The notes beneath the pieces are model-generated. The model was given only the letters and a program-made list of their open reading frames with translations, was not told where the DNA came from and did not search any database. From contig CM041550.1 of assembly GCA_023238725.1 (NCBI GenBank), positions 21,238,086-21,302,085 on the forward strand: a stretch of DNA of 64,000 bases, in the 5' to 3' direction. Origin of the DNA: Scortum barcoo (Eukaryota > Chordata > Actinopteri > Centrarchiformes > Terapontidae). The stretch's first letter is position 1. Each line of letters starts with the position of its first letter. A program made the position numbers and the translations under genes. Shown here in pieces: positions 26,997-41,369 of this stretch.

Positions 26997-28839
26997 AAAA
27001 TACAAGTATTGTGACTTTACATGCTTGACTGCTTTCTTTGCTGTTGGATGTTTGGTGTGTATCGGTGATATTAAAATGCAGAGCTGTACGGGATCGGAGT
27101 CGTGGCGAACACGGCTACACGTGTTCTGGGAGCCGACTTGCTTGTTCAGCAGAAGCTCTCCTCATTAATCTTCAGATCCGTCAAGGTCCATTGAGTTCAA
27201 CACAGTGACGATGTTGAAAGCTCCAATTCCCCTTATTGATTTCACACCCCTTGAGGAAGTGAGGCCGGCACACAGGACGGGTGCTGCATCTCTGCCATTG
27301 ATTTAAATTCATGTTCTTTTCAGAGTGAAATTGGTATAGAGAAGTGCTCAACATCAGCGGAGAGTCAAGAGCCGGTGTTCAGGGTTATTATGAAGATGGA
27401 TATAATCTTCACCCTCCAGTGGTGAATCAATGGAAACCATCTGCCTGTCTGCTGTTTTAAATATTTAAATGTATATATAATTGAGCTTGAAAGATCATTT
27501 GACCTTCACTTGATGAGGAAAGTCCTCTGGGTGCTATTTGAAAAACTGACCACTGGGGGTCAGCACTTTACCGATTACATGTGCTCCCTTATTGCTCGGA
27601 TGGTGAGAGCACAAATAGTTGTGCCTTAGATGAGGATTGCTTCAAAGGACCAGGAAAACAATCCATTTTCTATAAGAACCATTTCGATGTCTGAGAATCG
27701 TTTTGCATGTTAAATGAAACCGAAATTGCAAAAAGCTCAGTAGGCCTCCTGCAATAGTTTGTTTTTAATACAAACATCTAATTTAAATGGAAATATGCAG
27801 CAGGAAAAACAACCTGTTAAGAAATAAGAATATGTGTGGCATCCTGAATAAATTTTCACAGGACGCCCGACAGTTGTTGAGGAACAAAAGATCAAACTGA
27901 CTGACGTGTTGTCTGTAATTCCAATGCTTTACACTTTTTGTCAGTTTCCGAGTATCTCCTCTTGTTCTGCTGTTCGTGGACACAGGCGCTGTAAAAAGAA
28001 GAGTGGTAGATTGACAAATACCAACGCTTTCTCATGTTAATTTGGCTTACTACAGTGGCGTGATAAACAAAATAAACAGATTTTGCTGTGACTGAATCGA
28101 AGAATAACCACATCACGACACAGACTTGTCAAAAAAATTTGAATTTTTGAATTTGAAATTTGAATTTCACTGTTTTTCAGGTCTGTCTGTGAGAAGACAA
28201 GCGAACAAACGCTTGTCTTTCAAATGGAGTTCGGATCGATCAGGGCTCATTGCCTTCGTCAATCTAAACTTCACTGTTCGGCTGTTGAGTTCAAATATTG
28301 ACAGGCTTTCTTCAGGACTGCAGACCACGCCTTTAATGTAGAAATGAACGGTGTTGTTCCTCGGCTGTCACTGCCTCTGCACATCGCTGTCATGTCATGA
28401 GAAATCAGTGTGGCCTCCGCTGGAAAAGCTCACGTCGTGTCCAACGTTTCAGTATTCACATTCAGCGGATACGTTTCATTCATCTCACACATGGCGCACC
28501 CTTGATGGTGTTTCTCCCTCCACCATGCACCTGTTGTTCTCATTTCTTCTAGCAACCCTTCTCATTAATCACACCATATACTGTATGTAACTGACATCCC
28601 CATGACATTGTAGCTTCTGGGTTCTGGTCAATAGTCCATTTGTCTGGGTGTGTTGCACTCCTGCACAGTCCTTCAGGCTGCCCAGACTCGATTGGGCAGC
28701 ATTTTCAAGAGCAGAGCAGAGCCGCGTAGTCTAACTGTACTCAAGTGTAATGACATCCTGTCTGACTTTATTTTAAATTTCCTCAAATTGTAGGGTCATG
28801 GACTCAATGGTCACTCAGCTCAACAGTGGATTCGTCATG

Positions 28840-28864
28840 GTGTGTGTGTGTGTGTGTGTGTGTG
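28840..28864. repeat. (TG)n microsatellite
   Basis: Twelve or so TG units in intergenic DNA. Confidence 0.9.
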
Positions 28865-30340
28865 CGCATAGAAAAGAGGATTTATTTTTCTTTTGAAGAT
28901 GATGTCATGTTTGAAATATGACAAGAGAGCAAGTCCTGAGTGGACTTTATTGAATGTGCACTAGGAAGACAGATTGACACATGCCTTTAAAAAAATTCAA
29001 CAGCTATTCAAATCGTTTGTGTGTGCGTGTTTTTCTTGTGTGTTTTAAAATGCGAAACGTGATCTCAGCTACTTTGGCATCGAGAAAAATGGGAAATATT
29101 TTTGCAACCAGCTTTTTGCTTCATTGCTTTTTACCCCTGCAGTCGTTTAATGACACGCTTGATTAGCGTGAACGTGAAAAAGCGCGAGTGTGGGGCCAGA
29201 TGTTAGGGAGAGGCAGAGAGTGAGAAAGTGGTGGAAAAAGGTGGAAGTGAAGCCATGTGAAGACAATGATGATGGCATTAAAGGCAGGAAAGAGGTTAGA
29301 ATGAGAGAAAGACAAGGCAAGAGTGTGCGTATGGCTATAGAGGACGAGGGATTTTAACAAAGCGGTAGAGCGGGTAAGATAGAAAAGCAGCATCACAAGA
29401 GAGAGGGAAGTCGAGACCTCTTATTAGATCAGTTCTCACTGAACAATTTATCTGAAATCAGATGTTGGATCCTTAATCAAAGAAACCCTGAGAAAAAAGA
29501 GTGGGACCCGAATGTACTGAGGAAGAGGGAACAAACAGATAATGTGCAGGAAATTTGAGGAAAAGTCGACAAAAAAATACAAGTTCGATCAGCATTTTCT
29601 CTTGCAAATCCTCCATCACCTTGCATGAAGCCTGCACGGTGTTCTCAGCTACTTGTGACTTCAATTAGCAATCGATCCCTAAGTAGGCGTGCCTGTGATT
29701 TGACTCTCTGCCTCTGGTGTTATCGTAATCTCTGCGTTCCGCCATTCATTCATTATATCTTCACATTTGGTGTGTGCCATTTGTGGAAATAAATGTCTGT
29801 GCAGCATTAAAGCAGCTTGTTTTGTGCTTTTTTTTTGTGCTTCCAAATCATTCCATGCTCTGTGAGGCTGTACTCTGAGCTAATGCTAACATCGTAACAT
29901 CCAGTGCATGTAACATGCTGATGTTGCAACAAATTACAATACATACATAATTTCTGTGTGAGCAGCATTTTTACATTGTCGCTACTTGAAGTGGAGCTCT
30001 GCTACACAAGTCTGTTTTCATGTTTGGACGTTGAATAATTCGTACAATCACTGAAATGAAACCCTGTTAGAAGTTTGGAAAAGAAATGTCTCTTTTCTGA
30101 GAGCTGCAACAGGTATTGATTTTACACAAGAGGTTAAAGGACAGCTTTACTATAATCTTTAATGTGCTGTACTTAGTCACATAAGGTAATTATAATACTG
30201 GTAAAAAAATATCATATATTTCACATCATTAGTCTTTATCAGTGCAAGAGCCTTTACATGTGGCCCTCATTGTTGCAGCATTGATACACAACAACAGTCT
30301 CTCAGATTAACACACGCGCTTTAATGATTACGTTAATGCG

Positions 30341-30444
<104 letters not shown>

Positions 30445-32080
30445 AAATGTATTAAAATAATTCAATAATCTTGCAAACTTTGCAACCTTGCAAATGATTG
30501 CTTATTATTCAAGTCTGCATTTCTTCTAAGCGGTGTTTTTTTTTGTTTGTTTGTCTTTTTTAACCAAATGAGACAGTTGTGCTGCAGTATTAGGAGATTT
30601 AACAGTCTGGACCCAGCTGAGGCGTTTCTTAAATGAAACAGAGAGCACCTCATTTCACTTTTTTTTTCACACAATTTCTACCCATCTATTAAACACATTT
30701 TAATTGTGTTTCACCTCCACTTTAACATCTTTGATGAAGATCGGCATCTCCCTACTGCAGTCTTCTTAATTCAAATCAGTTTGTCATGTTTTGCTCACCA
30801 GGTGGTCCTCAGTGAACAACGCTAGTGGTATCTCATAATGATGAAATAATATTTTGGAAGCAGGCCAACAGAGAAAAAATATGGTTACTGCAGCAAAAAG
30901 CGTCTCATTAAAAAGTCCTTATTCTCTGTTAGTTTATTAATGGTGTTTTTCATGGATAGTGTACACATCATGACAATAAATCGATACTTGACTGGATCAG
31001 TGGGTTTAATTGGGATGTAGCTTAGAGCAGCAACATTTTAAATGCTGTCTTAGCCTTGACGTATTGATTGATATGTTGTTGATACACTCTGTTGTTAATT
31101 TACACATGTCTGGGATTAATGGTTTAAAGGCAGATGACATGAGTACAACTATCAGAAATCATTAATGTCAAAACCGATTGCTTATATATCATGTGAAATA
31201 ATAGGTCTTAAATTAGATTCAGTCCAACCTTGGGGCACCACTCATAAAAAATTATTCAATTTAATAGAATATACTAAAATGTCAGTTTGGAACTGATTAA
31301 TAATTAACTTGATAGCATAATTTAATATACTAGTAAGTAAAGTTGAAGGGTTTTGAAGTTCTAAACCTAACGCTACACATTAGAGGTTGGCAGCATTCAC
31401 TCCCCTTCACAACATTAAAAGAGACCCACAAGTATATCCACACGCATTTATTTAAAAGATCAAAAGACACAAAAAGCAATTTAAGAAATAGAACTAAAAT
31501 GAAACCAATGTAACTCAAATCTAACTAAAAATACAGGGAGATTAAAAGTTTTTTTACTCCTGGTATAGTGGCACAAGAACCATGCTGCATTCATTTTTCT
31601 AAGTTTAATGTAATGTACTTTTTCATGCGTCATTATTGGTTCACTTTCCCCTCATACACACAGTCAGACGAAGTGTGGATTCCTTATTTTGCCACAGTTG
31701 CAGTGCAGCTCTAAAGATGACATCATCGGCCGGCCCATCCACCTTTGGATCAGATCTACCAGCATGGTTATAGATTCTCAGTCGGTACCCGAATGCCCTC
31801 CCAGTACACTGTATCCTGTATTTACTTTCTGTCATTTTAGCACAGCCCAGATTCCGAGCGTGTGCATTATTTCTGAGGACGTTATATAGTGCCAGTGGAC
31901 TGAAAAAATAGTCTGCTCATCACTCTTTGCTCCAGTTCCACATAACAGTTGTTCACCTGACAGTTGAAATGATTTGTGTGTCTGAAGTCTTAGTTTACTG
32001 CTGGTCAGTAACTTTCCTCAGATCGATGTCAGAGACTGGCAGATAGATGGCTACAAGAAGCGTCTCACTGAAGTTCTGTC

Positions 32081-32358
32081 AGCCAAAGGGGGTAACAGTA
32101 GTTATTAGGGGGAAGGGTGTCCTAATTTTTTCCTGCGTATTGGGGGTAGGGTGTCCATTTTTCCTGCAAAATACGCATTTTTCTTCATATCTTTTGTTTG
32201 GTGATGAGTGAAAATATGTTAATTTATGTTGTTTAGTTACAATTAAATCACTTTCTTTTCCAGAAATAAATAAAAACAAGATTGGACATTGTTATGTGAA
32301 CATTTTTTAATAAAGCGTTGACTATTTAATGGGGTGTCTTAATTTTTTCACATGACTG
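32081..32358. mobile_element. Tc1/mariner-like DNA transposon remnant
   Basis: The right end reads 'ggggtgtcttaatttttt' then cacatgactg followed by TA. On the other strand this is CAGTCATGTG plus an AAAAAATTA run, a terminal type I associate with TA-inserting fish elements. The left part holds two further gggtgtcc blocks, at about 32117 and 32147. No transposase frame survives and the left terminus is not clear. Confidence 0.5.
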
Positions 32359-35300
32359 TATAACCCAAGTCATGGATGAGATCAAAACATATGTGTTTGG
32401 AGAGGTATGGAAATATAGATCCCTATCCTAAAATATCATTAGAATGTAATCTATTGATCATACTGGATGCTATTTCATGACCTAAAAGCAGGCAGATGAT
32501 GTGTCGCTGAAAATGACAGCAGCGTGGTGGCGATGACAGCCCAGAGGACGTAGAGGTTGTGGTGGTGGTGTTAATGATCATGGTTGTCATGGTGGGGGTG
32601 ATAACTGTGATGTTTGAAAAAAAAAGCAAGCTATCTTATTGTTCTTAGATATATATTTTGATAAGTGCAGAACCCCATGGTTATGGTTTTGTATGACTGT
32701 CAATTTCACGCAACATCAGCACACAAAACAGGAAAGGCACAGGTGCATTAATGCAACTCCACCGATTCGATGAGATTTCTGTCAGTGTTGTTCTTTGTGT
32801 TGATCTCTTTAATTCCGATTTATGTCACACTTATTTTAATCATTTACAGCGCTCTAGGAACAAATATTTAATAATTCCCATCTAATTCTTTAAAGGAAGT
32901 TTAAACATTTCATGTGATACATCCGCACGACTCATCTTTACCTTGTAGATGCACATAGTAAAATGTGCATGTATGTATTTTTGCGTAAAGACAGCCTTTA
33001 ATTTAGCTTTTCTATGTAGTGCTTGTGTTCTGCGTCCTTTTTAGAGTTTTAAAAGTCTGAACAATGGAAAATGAATGCTGAAAAAGATCAATCTTTTACT
33101 TTTACAGTGTGATTGATATAAAGAGACCCAAAAAACTGTCAAAACTGTCACCAGAGGTTCACTTTATTTATCCAGTAAATATCACTGAAATGCCTGAGAT
33201 ACAATCCTGTCAGAGAAATGTCTGTCTAGAAAACTCTTTTTCCCAACTTTCTGTTCAGATATTACATCATGATTGGCTACAAACTGTGATGGCGGAGGTA
33301 CACCCTTAACCTAAGCGACAGTATTCCTCAGCCAGCGGCATTATTCACTTGTGGTCAGTTATTTAATCTGTTCATTAATCTTGTATTCTGTGATCATATT
33401 AGAGAATATTGAGAACGACGACTCAGGGGGTTTAAGGTGATTGACATATTTCCCGGTGTCAGCACAGGCCTCATTTCACATCACAACAGGGAGCCACCGG
33501 TGGCATGCTGCCCCTTCAAACTTTCTTTCTGGAAGGTAATGAATTCTGCTCTGTATGAGAAAAACCCAGATGATAGGAAGTAAAAGGTCTGCTGGTTCTG
33601 CATGATGGTGTTTTTGATGCTTCAGAGAGATACGAGATGTGATGGAAAATCTTGCCCCCGGAGACCTGTAGGACCGTGACAGTGTAAAATTTCTTTTTCT
33701 TCTTTTCTTCTTTTCTGTAAAAAGTTCTTGCGTTCCCGTTCAGAGCCAAGCACAGAAATTTGAATTTGAAATGGATTCAGATCATCTCATTCCTGCCAAG
33801 GAATGTTTGTTGTTTGGTTTTGCTATAAATTAAAGCAAAGCAGGGCTGTTCAGATACCCTCGAGGCTGATTCACTTTAATTGGGTTTTTAATTTGACAAA
33901 CTCAAATTTAAAAAAATAAGATTTATTCCACAAAATGCACCAATCTGAAGGCTAATGAAACGGAACCTCAGACTGAAGACATTTTGCATTTTTTAACTTG
34001 GTCTGTGTCGCCTTTCACTGCGATTTATTTGGGTTTTAAAAAACACCGTTGTCAGGTGCGGTTGGTCCTTTTGGCTCATAAAGCACTTCTGAACTGAATT
34101 AATATTAACTAGACTGTGCTTGTTGGTAAAAAAAAAATCTAATTTGTAGGTTTATGAAAATTGCAGGTGTCACAGTTGGTGCAAGCGAAGCAACGGGGCA
34201 AGTGCAGACAGGATACTGTGCAGAGCTTATTGTAACACTGGAGGTACATGGACACATGGAGTAATGAGGCAGGGAAGGCAGTCCAAACACAAGAATAGAT
34301 CCAAAGGGGCAGGCAGGCAAGAAATAATTTTCAGGTCTCAACAGATTAAATGAAGCAATTATAAAGGACATGCAGCGAATTAGTGAGTGAGCAGGAAGGG
34401 GGTTGGCGGTTTCTGGTTCTGCCACATACATCTAAAAATTTAACCTGCAGCAAAACAAATGAACAGCAACATTACGACAAATGGAAGCAGCTGAGCTCTG
34501 ATGTCAAACACACCTGTAAAATGTTTGATTGCTGGTGTGAGGAATGACGGCTGGATGATGTCTGAGAACTGATGCTGAGGACTGAGGATGTCCTAAATTG
34601 GAGAGTGTCGTCGTGGACCGAGATGTCTGTGCAAGTGCCAGATGTTCTCGAAAATGTTTCCAAGGCAACCCCGTTAACGTCCGACTCTCCTGATGAAAAG
34701 CAGATATACGGCACACGAGGGCCGCTTGTGACTCAAAATAGATAATCCCACAAGCTATCCTCCTCCTAAGAGTGCAGTGTAAGATGTGAATGTAAGGCAG
34801 TTATTTATAAATGTTATAAATGTAGGCTCAAGTGCTAGAGAGCAAGGATGCTAAGGGTTAGGAGACTGAACAATTAATACTGAGCTCATTGTTTAGACAG
34901 ACAAAGACATAATTTAAAGTCAAATACATAAAACAAACGTACATATGCACACATGCTTCAGTCCCTTCCTTAAATGCTATTCAGGATTTACAGTTTGACA
35001 ATTAAAAAGACACATTGTGGTATGAAAGTGTCCTGCAATTAAACCCTGGAGTGGACGGGCTGTTTGCCTGGAGACTGCAATAAGACAATTTTTTACTCGA
35101 GCCATGTCCTCTCTCTCTCCCCTCTTCATATAAATTGTCTCATTACCTCCGAAGTCACACTTTTAATTCTCATTTTTTTTGGAGTGTTTTATAAAAAATA
35201 TATAACTCATATATTGACTGGACTATTATTTAACTTAACCTCAATTTGCTAATGGTGAGAGGTCATTTTATGTGAGAATAATGAACATTACAGGGATAAT

Positions 35301-38300
35301 AAGGGGGTCTTTTTGGTGGTCCTTTGACAGCCTGATTCAATAACTTGGTCTTTCCAGAGTTATATTCTCCAATTTTCTATATTTCTGCAACACCTTACAC
35401 AATTAACTTGAGTGAATGTGGTCTATAGAACCTTTTTTTTCACTCTACCCTGGTGTGAAATTTGGAGATGTGGGTTTAGAAGCTAACTGCACTTGGAAAA
35501 ACCTGAACACTTTGATCTTGTCGCTTTGATATTGACTCCCATACATGCCACTCAGTTTTTCTCCCACACAAAATGACATTGTTGCAACGTTCACTCATCC
35601 TCCCGAAACAGTCACAAATAAAGGAGAAACTCATTCCCACTTTGAAATAGATATTCTGTTGGTTTCGGTCGACTCAGTGAGATGTCAGCAGAAGCTGTGG
35701 GAGAAAGAGATTTTTCATATTACAGCATCTTACAACAACAATAAAACCCTCCTGTCTCACACTTGGCAAAGCTCGAATTAGTTCAGCTAATTTGCACACT
35801 TGCAGGAACACGTTCGCGAGATAAGATCTTTATTATTTGTGCAAACTGTCTGAGCTAAATATGTGCATTCCCCTGTTTCTGTGAGTGGAAAATGTAAGTG
35901 ACCATGTTTCAATCGCAGCAATGTTAACCGTCTGTTCTTCTGTTTTTTAAAACATGTGCCCATGGTTTTAGTCCAGGAGCCCAACATGAATATAAAAATA
36001 ACACTGACTCAAAGCAATCTGCTGGTAGTATGTGATGTTAACACAGTGTGAATAACACATTTAAACCAAGTGGGTTTTAATGTGAATTACACATAATTTT
36101 TAGGCATGTGTGCTTTAACGCTGATAGCTGTTATCTAAGGCTGTAGCTCGCGCTCTAGATGAAATGGAAAGTAATGTAATGCAGTAAAATTGAGGCAGAA
36201 CCCATTGTGGGCTCCCAGTAAAATGTAGAAGAAAGGAGGGAATCATTTTCCATGGGCCCTACACACCAACCACACACTCATACAGCACACAGCAGTTTCA
36301 GTTACAGTCCACTACCATCGTGACGAAGTGAGCTTCCCCTACCACAGTTCTGAAACAATGAGCTCTGGTGACTGTCCAGCACTTTTCAGAACAGTGCTAA
36401 TACTGATGCTGTCACACATGCTTGTTTCCACAGTGCTGAAAAGCATTTTGATAGCTTTGTCAATAGTTCCCGCACCATCACTGGTGCTTGAAACACAAGG
36501 AACACGACCTGCAATTCAGATCCCTGAACCAGTTCTGCTGAAGTACAGTCACATTATCTGCTTCACACTGCAGCTCTAAACCACTCTTTCATCAACACAC
36601 AATGCATAGTATTTTTTCAACAAACTACATAAATTGTAGTAAGTCTTCTGATAAGACATTCATACAAGTGTTTTCCACTCATAGTAGTATTTTACATCAA
36701 GCTCATCATTGTTCAATTGGTTCTCAGAAACGCCTCTTCATATGTTTGTGAATGTCAGTGGAATACAAAATACCATTTTGAGGTGACACACAGCTTCCCA
36801 CAGTTGTTTACATACATTTTTTTGGAATCTTTGGCTCATTTTCTCAAAACTCAAAACACAAAATGCAAAAATCTCTAAATCTCTAGCAAAAGCAAACGCT
36901 ACATTCAAAATGCTTTTCTCTTTCCAAATTATTTTTTGTTTTGCTTTTTGCATCAAAATGACATCATGTGAATAGATGCAGACAGGTGACAAATTAAAGG
37001 GAAGCAAAGGAATAAATGAATAGAGAAACACTTGAAGAATCAATAACAAGGAGAACTGAAGCTGTTCTGGAGGCACTTAGTGGACCAACACCTTACTAAG
37101 ACACTTTATTTTGGTTTTTACTTTAATTTGTCACTCGTCTGTATTTCTACCAACCAACACACTGATGTGCTTAACACAAAACACTACTGTGAATATCTTC
37201 TCAATGGGTTTGTGCCTTTTGCCTTTTCAGTGTTGGACTGTAGCCGATTTTAAAAGATGTAACCATACTCGAATATATGTAAAATTTTTTCCAAAAAGCA
37301 GTATTTTGTAACACTTGTGTTTTATAACACTTTGCAAAGCTAACAGGAGAAAACCAGGAAAAACTCTTAAGCTGTATCCTGCCTCCAGCTCATCTACACT
37401 GAAAGTGATGTTCTTCTGGAGTGATGGATCCAGCTGCCGAAAGCTGAAATCACCTTCAAAACATTCATCCTCTGTTTCCTGGTGAAGAGTCTTGGCTGTG
37501 AGGGGATGGTGGTTCTACACCCAGAAAACACAATGGGGTTTATAAATAAATTGTGGGTGATCGTTGCAGTTGCAGAGCTGTTGAAACTCCAACAACCAGC
37601 GTTGGCATGGTGATGGAGGAAGCCTTGCGTGCCAGTGGCTGCACACATGGTGATACTCCCCGATGCTGTCCAGGAAGATTCATAATGGCACAGTGGGCAA
37701 TAATGTTGAGTCCCTTTCTTTGGCTATATTGTCTGCTTGGAGCGGCTTTGACGGCAAAATGGAGCGCAGCAGAGAGAGAGAGAGAGAAAGGAGGAACACA
37801 AGTTTGTCCTCATTGAATTTTTCAAGCTACATCCACTTCCTTGTACCTACAGACCATTGCTTTAATAGGGAGATGGTCTCAAAGACACATGTATATGCAG
37901 CAGGAAAACACTGTGCCAGTGACTTTCCAAGAGGTTTTTGGTGGTCAATGGTGTAATCGCTCTCTGCTGCCTCAATGTAGCAATGCACCTGACAGCATAG
38001 ATGGCTACTAGTATTTGCTGCTTACACAACAGAGGCGCTGGGCATGAAAACGCCAACTGCGTCGGTTAGGAACTAGCAATGACAGCTGCGCTTCTCTGTG
38101 CGCCACAGGTGAGCTGCTAATTAGAGTCATAGGTTTATTTCTTATTTTCTGAGCAGCCACCAGTGTCCCACCACAACATGCTCATAAAACCGCAAACCTC
38201 ATTGTGCATGTAAAGATAAGTGTACTTGTGTTTTTCTGCTGTTTTACTTTCTAGATGTATTGAAACCATGCTTAGAGCTAGTATGTGGTCGGGTCACAGC

Positions 38301-39699
38301 TACACTCAGAGGCAACAATACCTGCTTTCAACACCTCCTCTGACCACGAGCGTGCCCTGCATACTGTTATTATAGTCAGTATAGTCAGAACGACTATGGA
38401 CGCTTTTTGTAGTCATGGAAACAGCGAGTAGCACCAGCCTACATTAATTTCCATAATTCTGAAAGTGTCATTGTCCAAATATGACTATATTCAGCACTCT
38501 TATTAAATCCCACACTAGTGAGACACAACGGTCAGGTGTTTATCATGTTAAGATGCAGGAGATCAGACTCAGGAGGGAGAGTGGAGGAGCTCATAATAAC
38601 TTCCTTATTTACTGTTGGCTATTTTTCAGTTGATAAAGCATTGCATTTTATAACCTGATCACGGGCTTTGCATGTAAAATCTGAACCTGCAAAATAACTT
38701 TAAACTCATTTTTGTCAAATAAATGTGGTATCATAATTACCTCTGAATTTCCTCTGAATTAGAAATATTAATCAGCATGAAATGGAAATAATAAATCTGT
38801 CACTGTTTGTGAAGTTACCTGGGGTTGTAATAAAATGGCTTCAATAGTTGAAGAATGACAGACAAAAATAATTATAATAATAATAATAATACCGTCTCAA
38901 AGGCTATTTCTATGCATTGTGTGTTCCATTACATTCTATACAAGCCTGCAATCACTGCATGCAGGGTAAAAGCATATTGCTTCTGACAAGCTTGCAAATG
39001 ACAAATTACCAGTGTATTATTTTGTGCATGGTACAGTATGTGGCCTTTCACCTTCGGCAGTTGCCTTTTAAATCCATCCCAACTGCAATGCAGAAAAGAC
39101 TTTCATCCCCTGCAATTCATCTGTTGTAATAATCAGCAAACAATTACTTTCCTTCACTCTACTATGACTTGTGAATGTTTTGTTGAAACACAAGGGAATG
39201 ATTGGCAGCAGAAATGTAGTTTTTTGTAATATTTCCAAATCCCCTCATAATTAAAATTGCATTTGTAATAACAATCTCGGTACCATCCACAGTGGGGCCC
39301 CACACATGGTGCCACTGGTGCAAACATCTGCTAATTTAAAACAAAAATGATAAGAAGGCATGCTACTTCTAAAAAAGAGATAAGAGATAACATCAGCGCA
39401 TTTTCATATTCTCTTTGGCAGCTATCAAACAATCTTACTCTGGGTTCAGTGTCATTATTTGATTATAGAGCTCATATCAGAGTCATTACTCCAGGTTTAA
39501 CAGTCTGAGCTGATAAAGTCCTTCAGCACACATACTGATATATTCTGCAGTTAAGTAAGTAAAATAAGGTACACAGGAGAGGACACTTTGTGACAAAATC
39601 CTGCCCATCAATCTATAAAGGTAAAGGACACTTTCAATTTCTTGAATTTTATCCACCTAAAACCTCTTGGTTAACAGTGAGTTAGGAAAAGCTGAAGTC

Positions 39700-41369
39700 T
39701 TGCTTAAAATGGGAGGCGTACAGAGCGCTGCCCATCCCCACCTGGGACTCTGATCACATTTCCATCCTGCTGGTTCTTGCTCACCATCCTGTGCTGAAAC
39801 ACAATAAGCCCACGCAGAAAACTGTCACTGTGTGGCCCAGTACAGCTGTCCCAATGCTGCAGGACTGTTTCAAGCAAACCACTTGGCAGATCTTCAAAGA
39901 GGCTGCGACCAACGACGACAGGGTGGACCTGGAGAAATATTGTTTATGTTTCAATATGTTTGCGGTTATATCAGCAAATGTACTGATGTTGTCACAGTCT
40001 CCAGGAAGATCACTATCTGCCCCAACCAGAAACCCAAGCTAAATGGAGAGGTGCTGTGTCTCCTGCAGGTGCGGGATGTAGCCTTCAGATAAGGAGACAC
40101 ATGGGCACTGAGAGCGGTGAGGAGGAATTTGAGGGCTGGATTAAAAAAGAGCAAAGGCAGAGTACACTCTCAAAATACAGGTTCACTTTTCCACCTGTGA
40201 CCCTCTGAGCATGTTTAAAACCATCACTGATTACAATAAGAGAGATGTCAAATGCTCTGGGGATCCATCTCTCCCAGAAGCCCTTAACGCTTTTTATGTA
40301 TGCTTCGGGGCCTCCAACTCCTCCCCCAGCACCAGGGTCACAGTCCACCAGGTGAGCTGACATAAACGTGGACCCACACCAGTGGGCCTACAGGAAGAAG
40401 CGCTTTGCGTCTGTCCATCTGTCATCCACTCTGCTCTCACCCACCTACAGAGCAGGGATTTTTACAGGCAGGCTGCTCTTCACTTCCATGTTCCTGCTCC
40501 GGGACTTCAGTTCTGCATTTAACACCATCATTCTGCAGACTTTAATCAATAAATTACTACTGTTCAGACTAACACCTTATCTTTGTATCTGGATCCGGGA
40601 CTTTTTGACACGTCAGCCACAGACCATTAAAGTCCACGGCATCTTGTCCTCCCCCATCACCCTCAGCACCAGTTCCCCCAGGGGTGTGTCCACACTACTC
40701 ACGTACGGGGAGAACAACATTTGTATCAATGTGGGGAAGATGAAGGAACTGGTTGTGAACTTTAGGAAGAGGAGCCACACGCCCTCTCCTCTCTTCATCG
40801 GGGGAAAAGTGGTGGAAATGGTCCACAGCTTCAAATATCTCAGGGGCTGTATGTATATATCATCAAGACGGCCCATCAGCATCTCTACCTCCTCAGGAAG
40901 CTGAGGCAGGCTGGACTCAACACCTCAGTGCTGGCAGCTTTCTACCGGTGCGTGGTGGAGAGTACACTGACCTTCTCCAACACCGCCTGGTACGGGAACT
41001 GCTCTGCTGCTGACAGGAAGGTGCTGCAGAGAGCGCTGAAAGCCACACAGAAGATCACCCGCAGCAGCCTCCTTCCATTGAGGACATCTATACCAGCAGG
41101 TGCAGGAGCAGCGCGGCCCGTATCATGGGGGACCCCGCCCACCCGTCCCATTAACTGTTTGATCCCCATCCCTCAGGTAGGAGGCTGCAGGGCATCAACG
41201 CCAATACAACAAGGCTCAAACGCATCACTTTAGTTATATATTGCACCGTATTGCCTCTTCTTTAGTCCTTTTATTACAGAAATGCTGTGTGTTGTACGCT
41301 GCTACTCCCGAGGACATATTTCGCTCATGTGCACACCATGTGGTAAGAATAAATGAACCTTGAATCTTA
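39700..41369 (+). mobile_element. Dead LINE (L2/Maui-like), endonuclease end through reverse transcriptase to 3' tail
   Basis: At about 39706 a frame reads Y-R-A-L-P-I-P-T-W-D-S-D-H-I-S-I-L-L, the end of the AP endonuclease with its catalytic S-D-H. Linker blocks follow (L-Q-D-C-F, N-Q-K-P). Then come reverse-transcriptase blocks: D-P-H-Q-W-A-Y-R (40371 on), D-F-S-S-A-F-N-T-I (near 40504), L-x-x-W-I-x-D-F-L-T-x-R-P-Q and S-P-R-G-V-S. The YADD/FADD catalytic block is missing: the frame jumps from the S-P-R-G-V region to I-N-V-G-K-M-K-E-L, so an internal deletion removed the active site. C-terminal blocks (A-F-Y-R, W-Y-G-N-C, R-K-V-L-Q-R) and a 3' tail with AATAAA follow, ending near 41369. Frameshifts split the ORF. 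Confidence 0.8.

Larger units (their letters stand above)
23266..27015 (+). other. mras: Probable long 3' UTR of mras
   Basis: After the TGA at 23263-23265 there is no further splice signal or reading frame that fits M-Ras. The most convincing poly-A signal is AATAAA at 26991-26996, followed by an A-rich site and then a TG-rich downstream element (tgtttggtgtgt near 27050). An earlier AATAAA lies at 25155-25160 with a TG-rich stretch near 25230 and could give a shorter form. Human MRAS also has a multi-kilobase 3' UTR. The region includes (ATT)n at 24386-24416 and poly-T runs near 23880 and 25029. The end is inferred. Confidence 0.55.

Noticed and set aside
37390..37760. Possible transposase remnant on the minus strand
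   Set aside because: The translation gave His/Cys-rich pieces but no ordered motif of a known transposase family, so no call was made.
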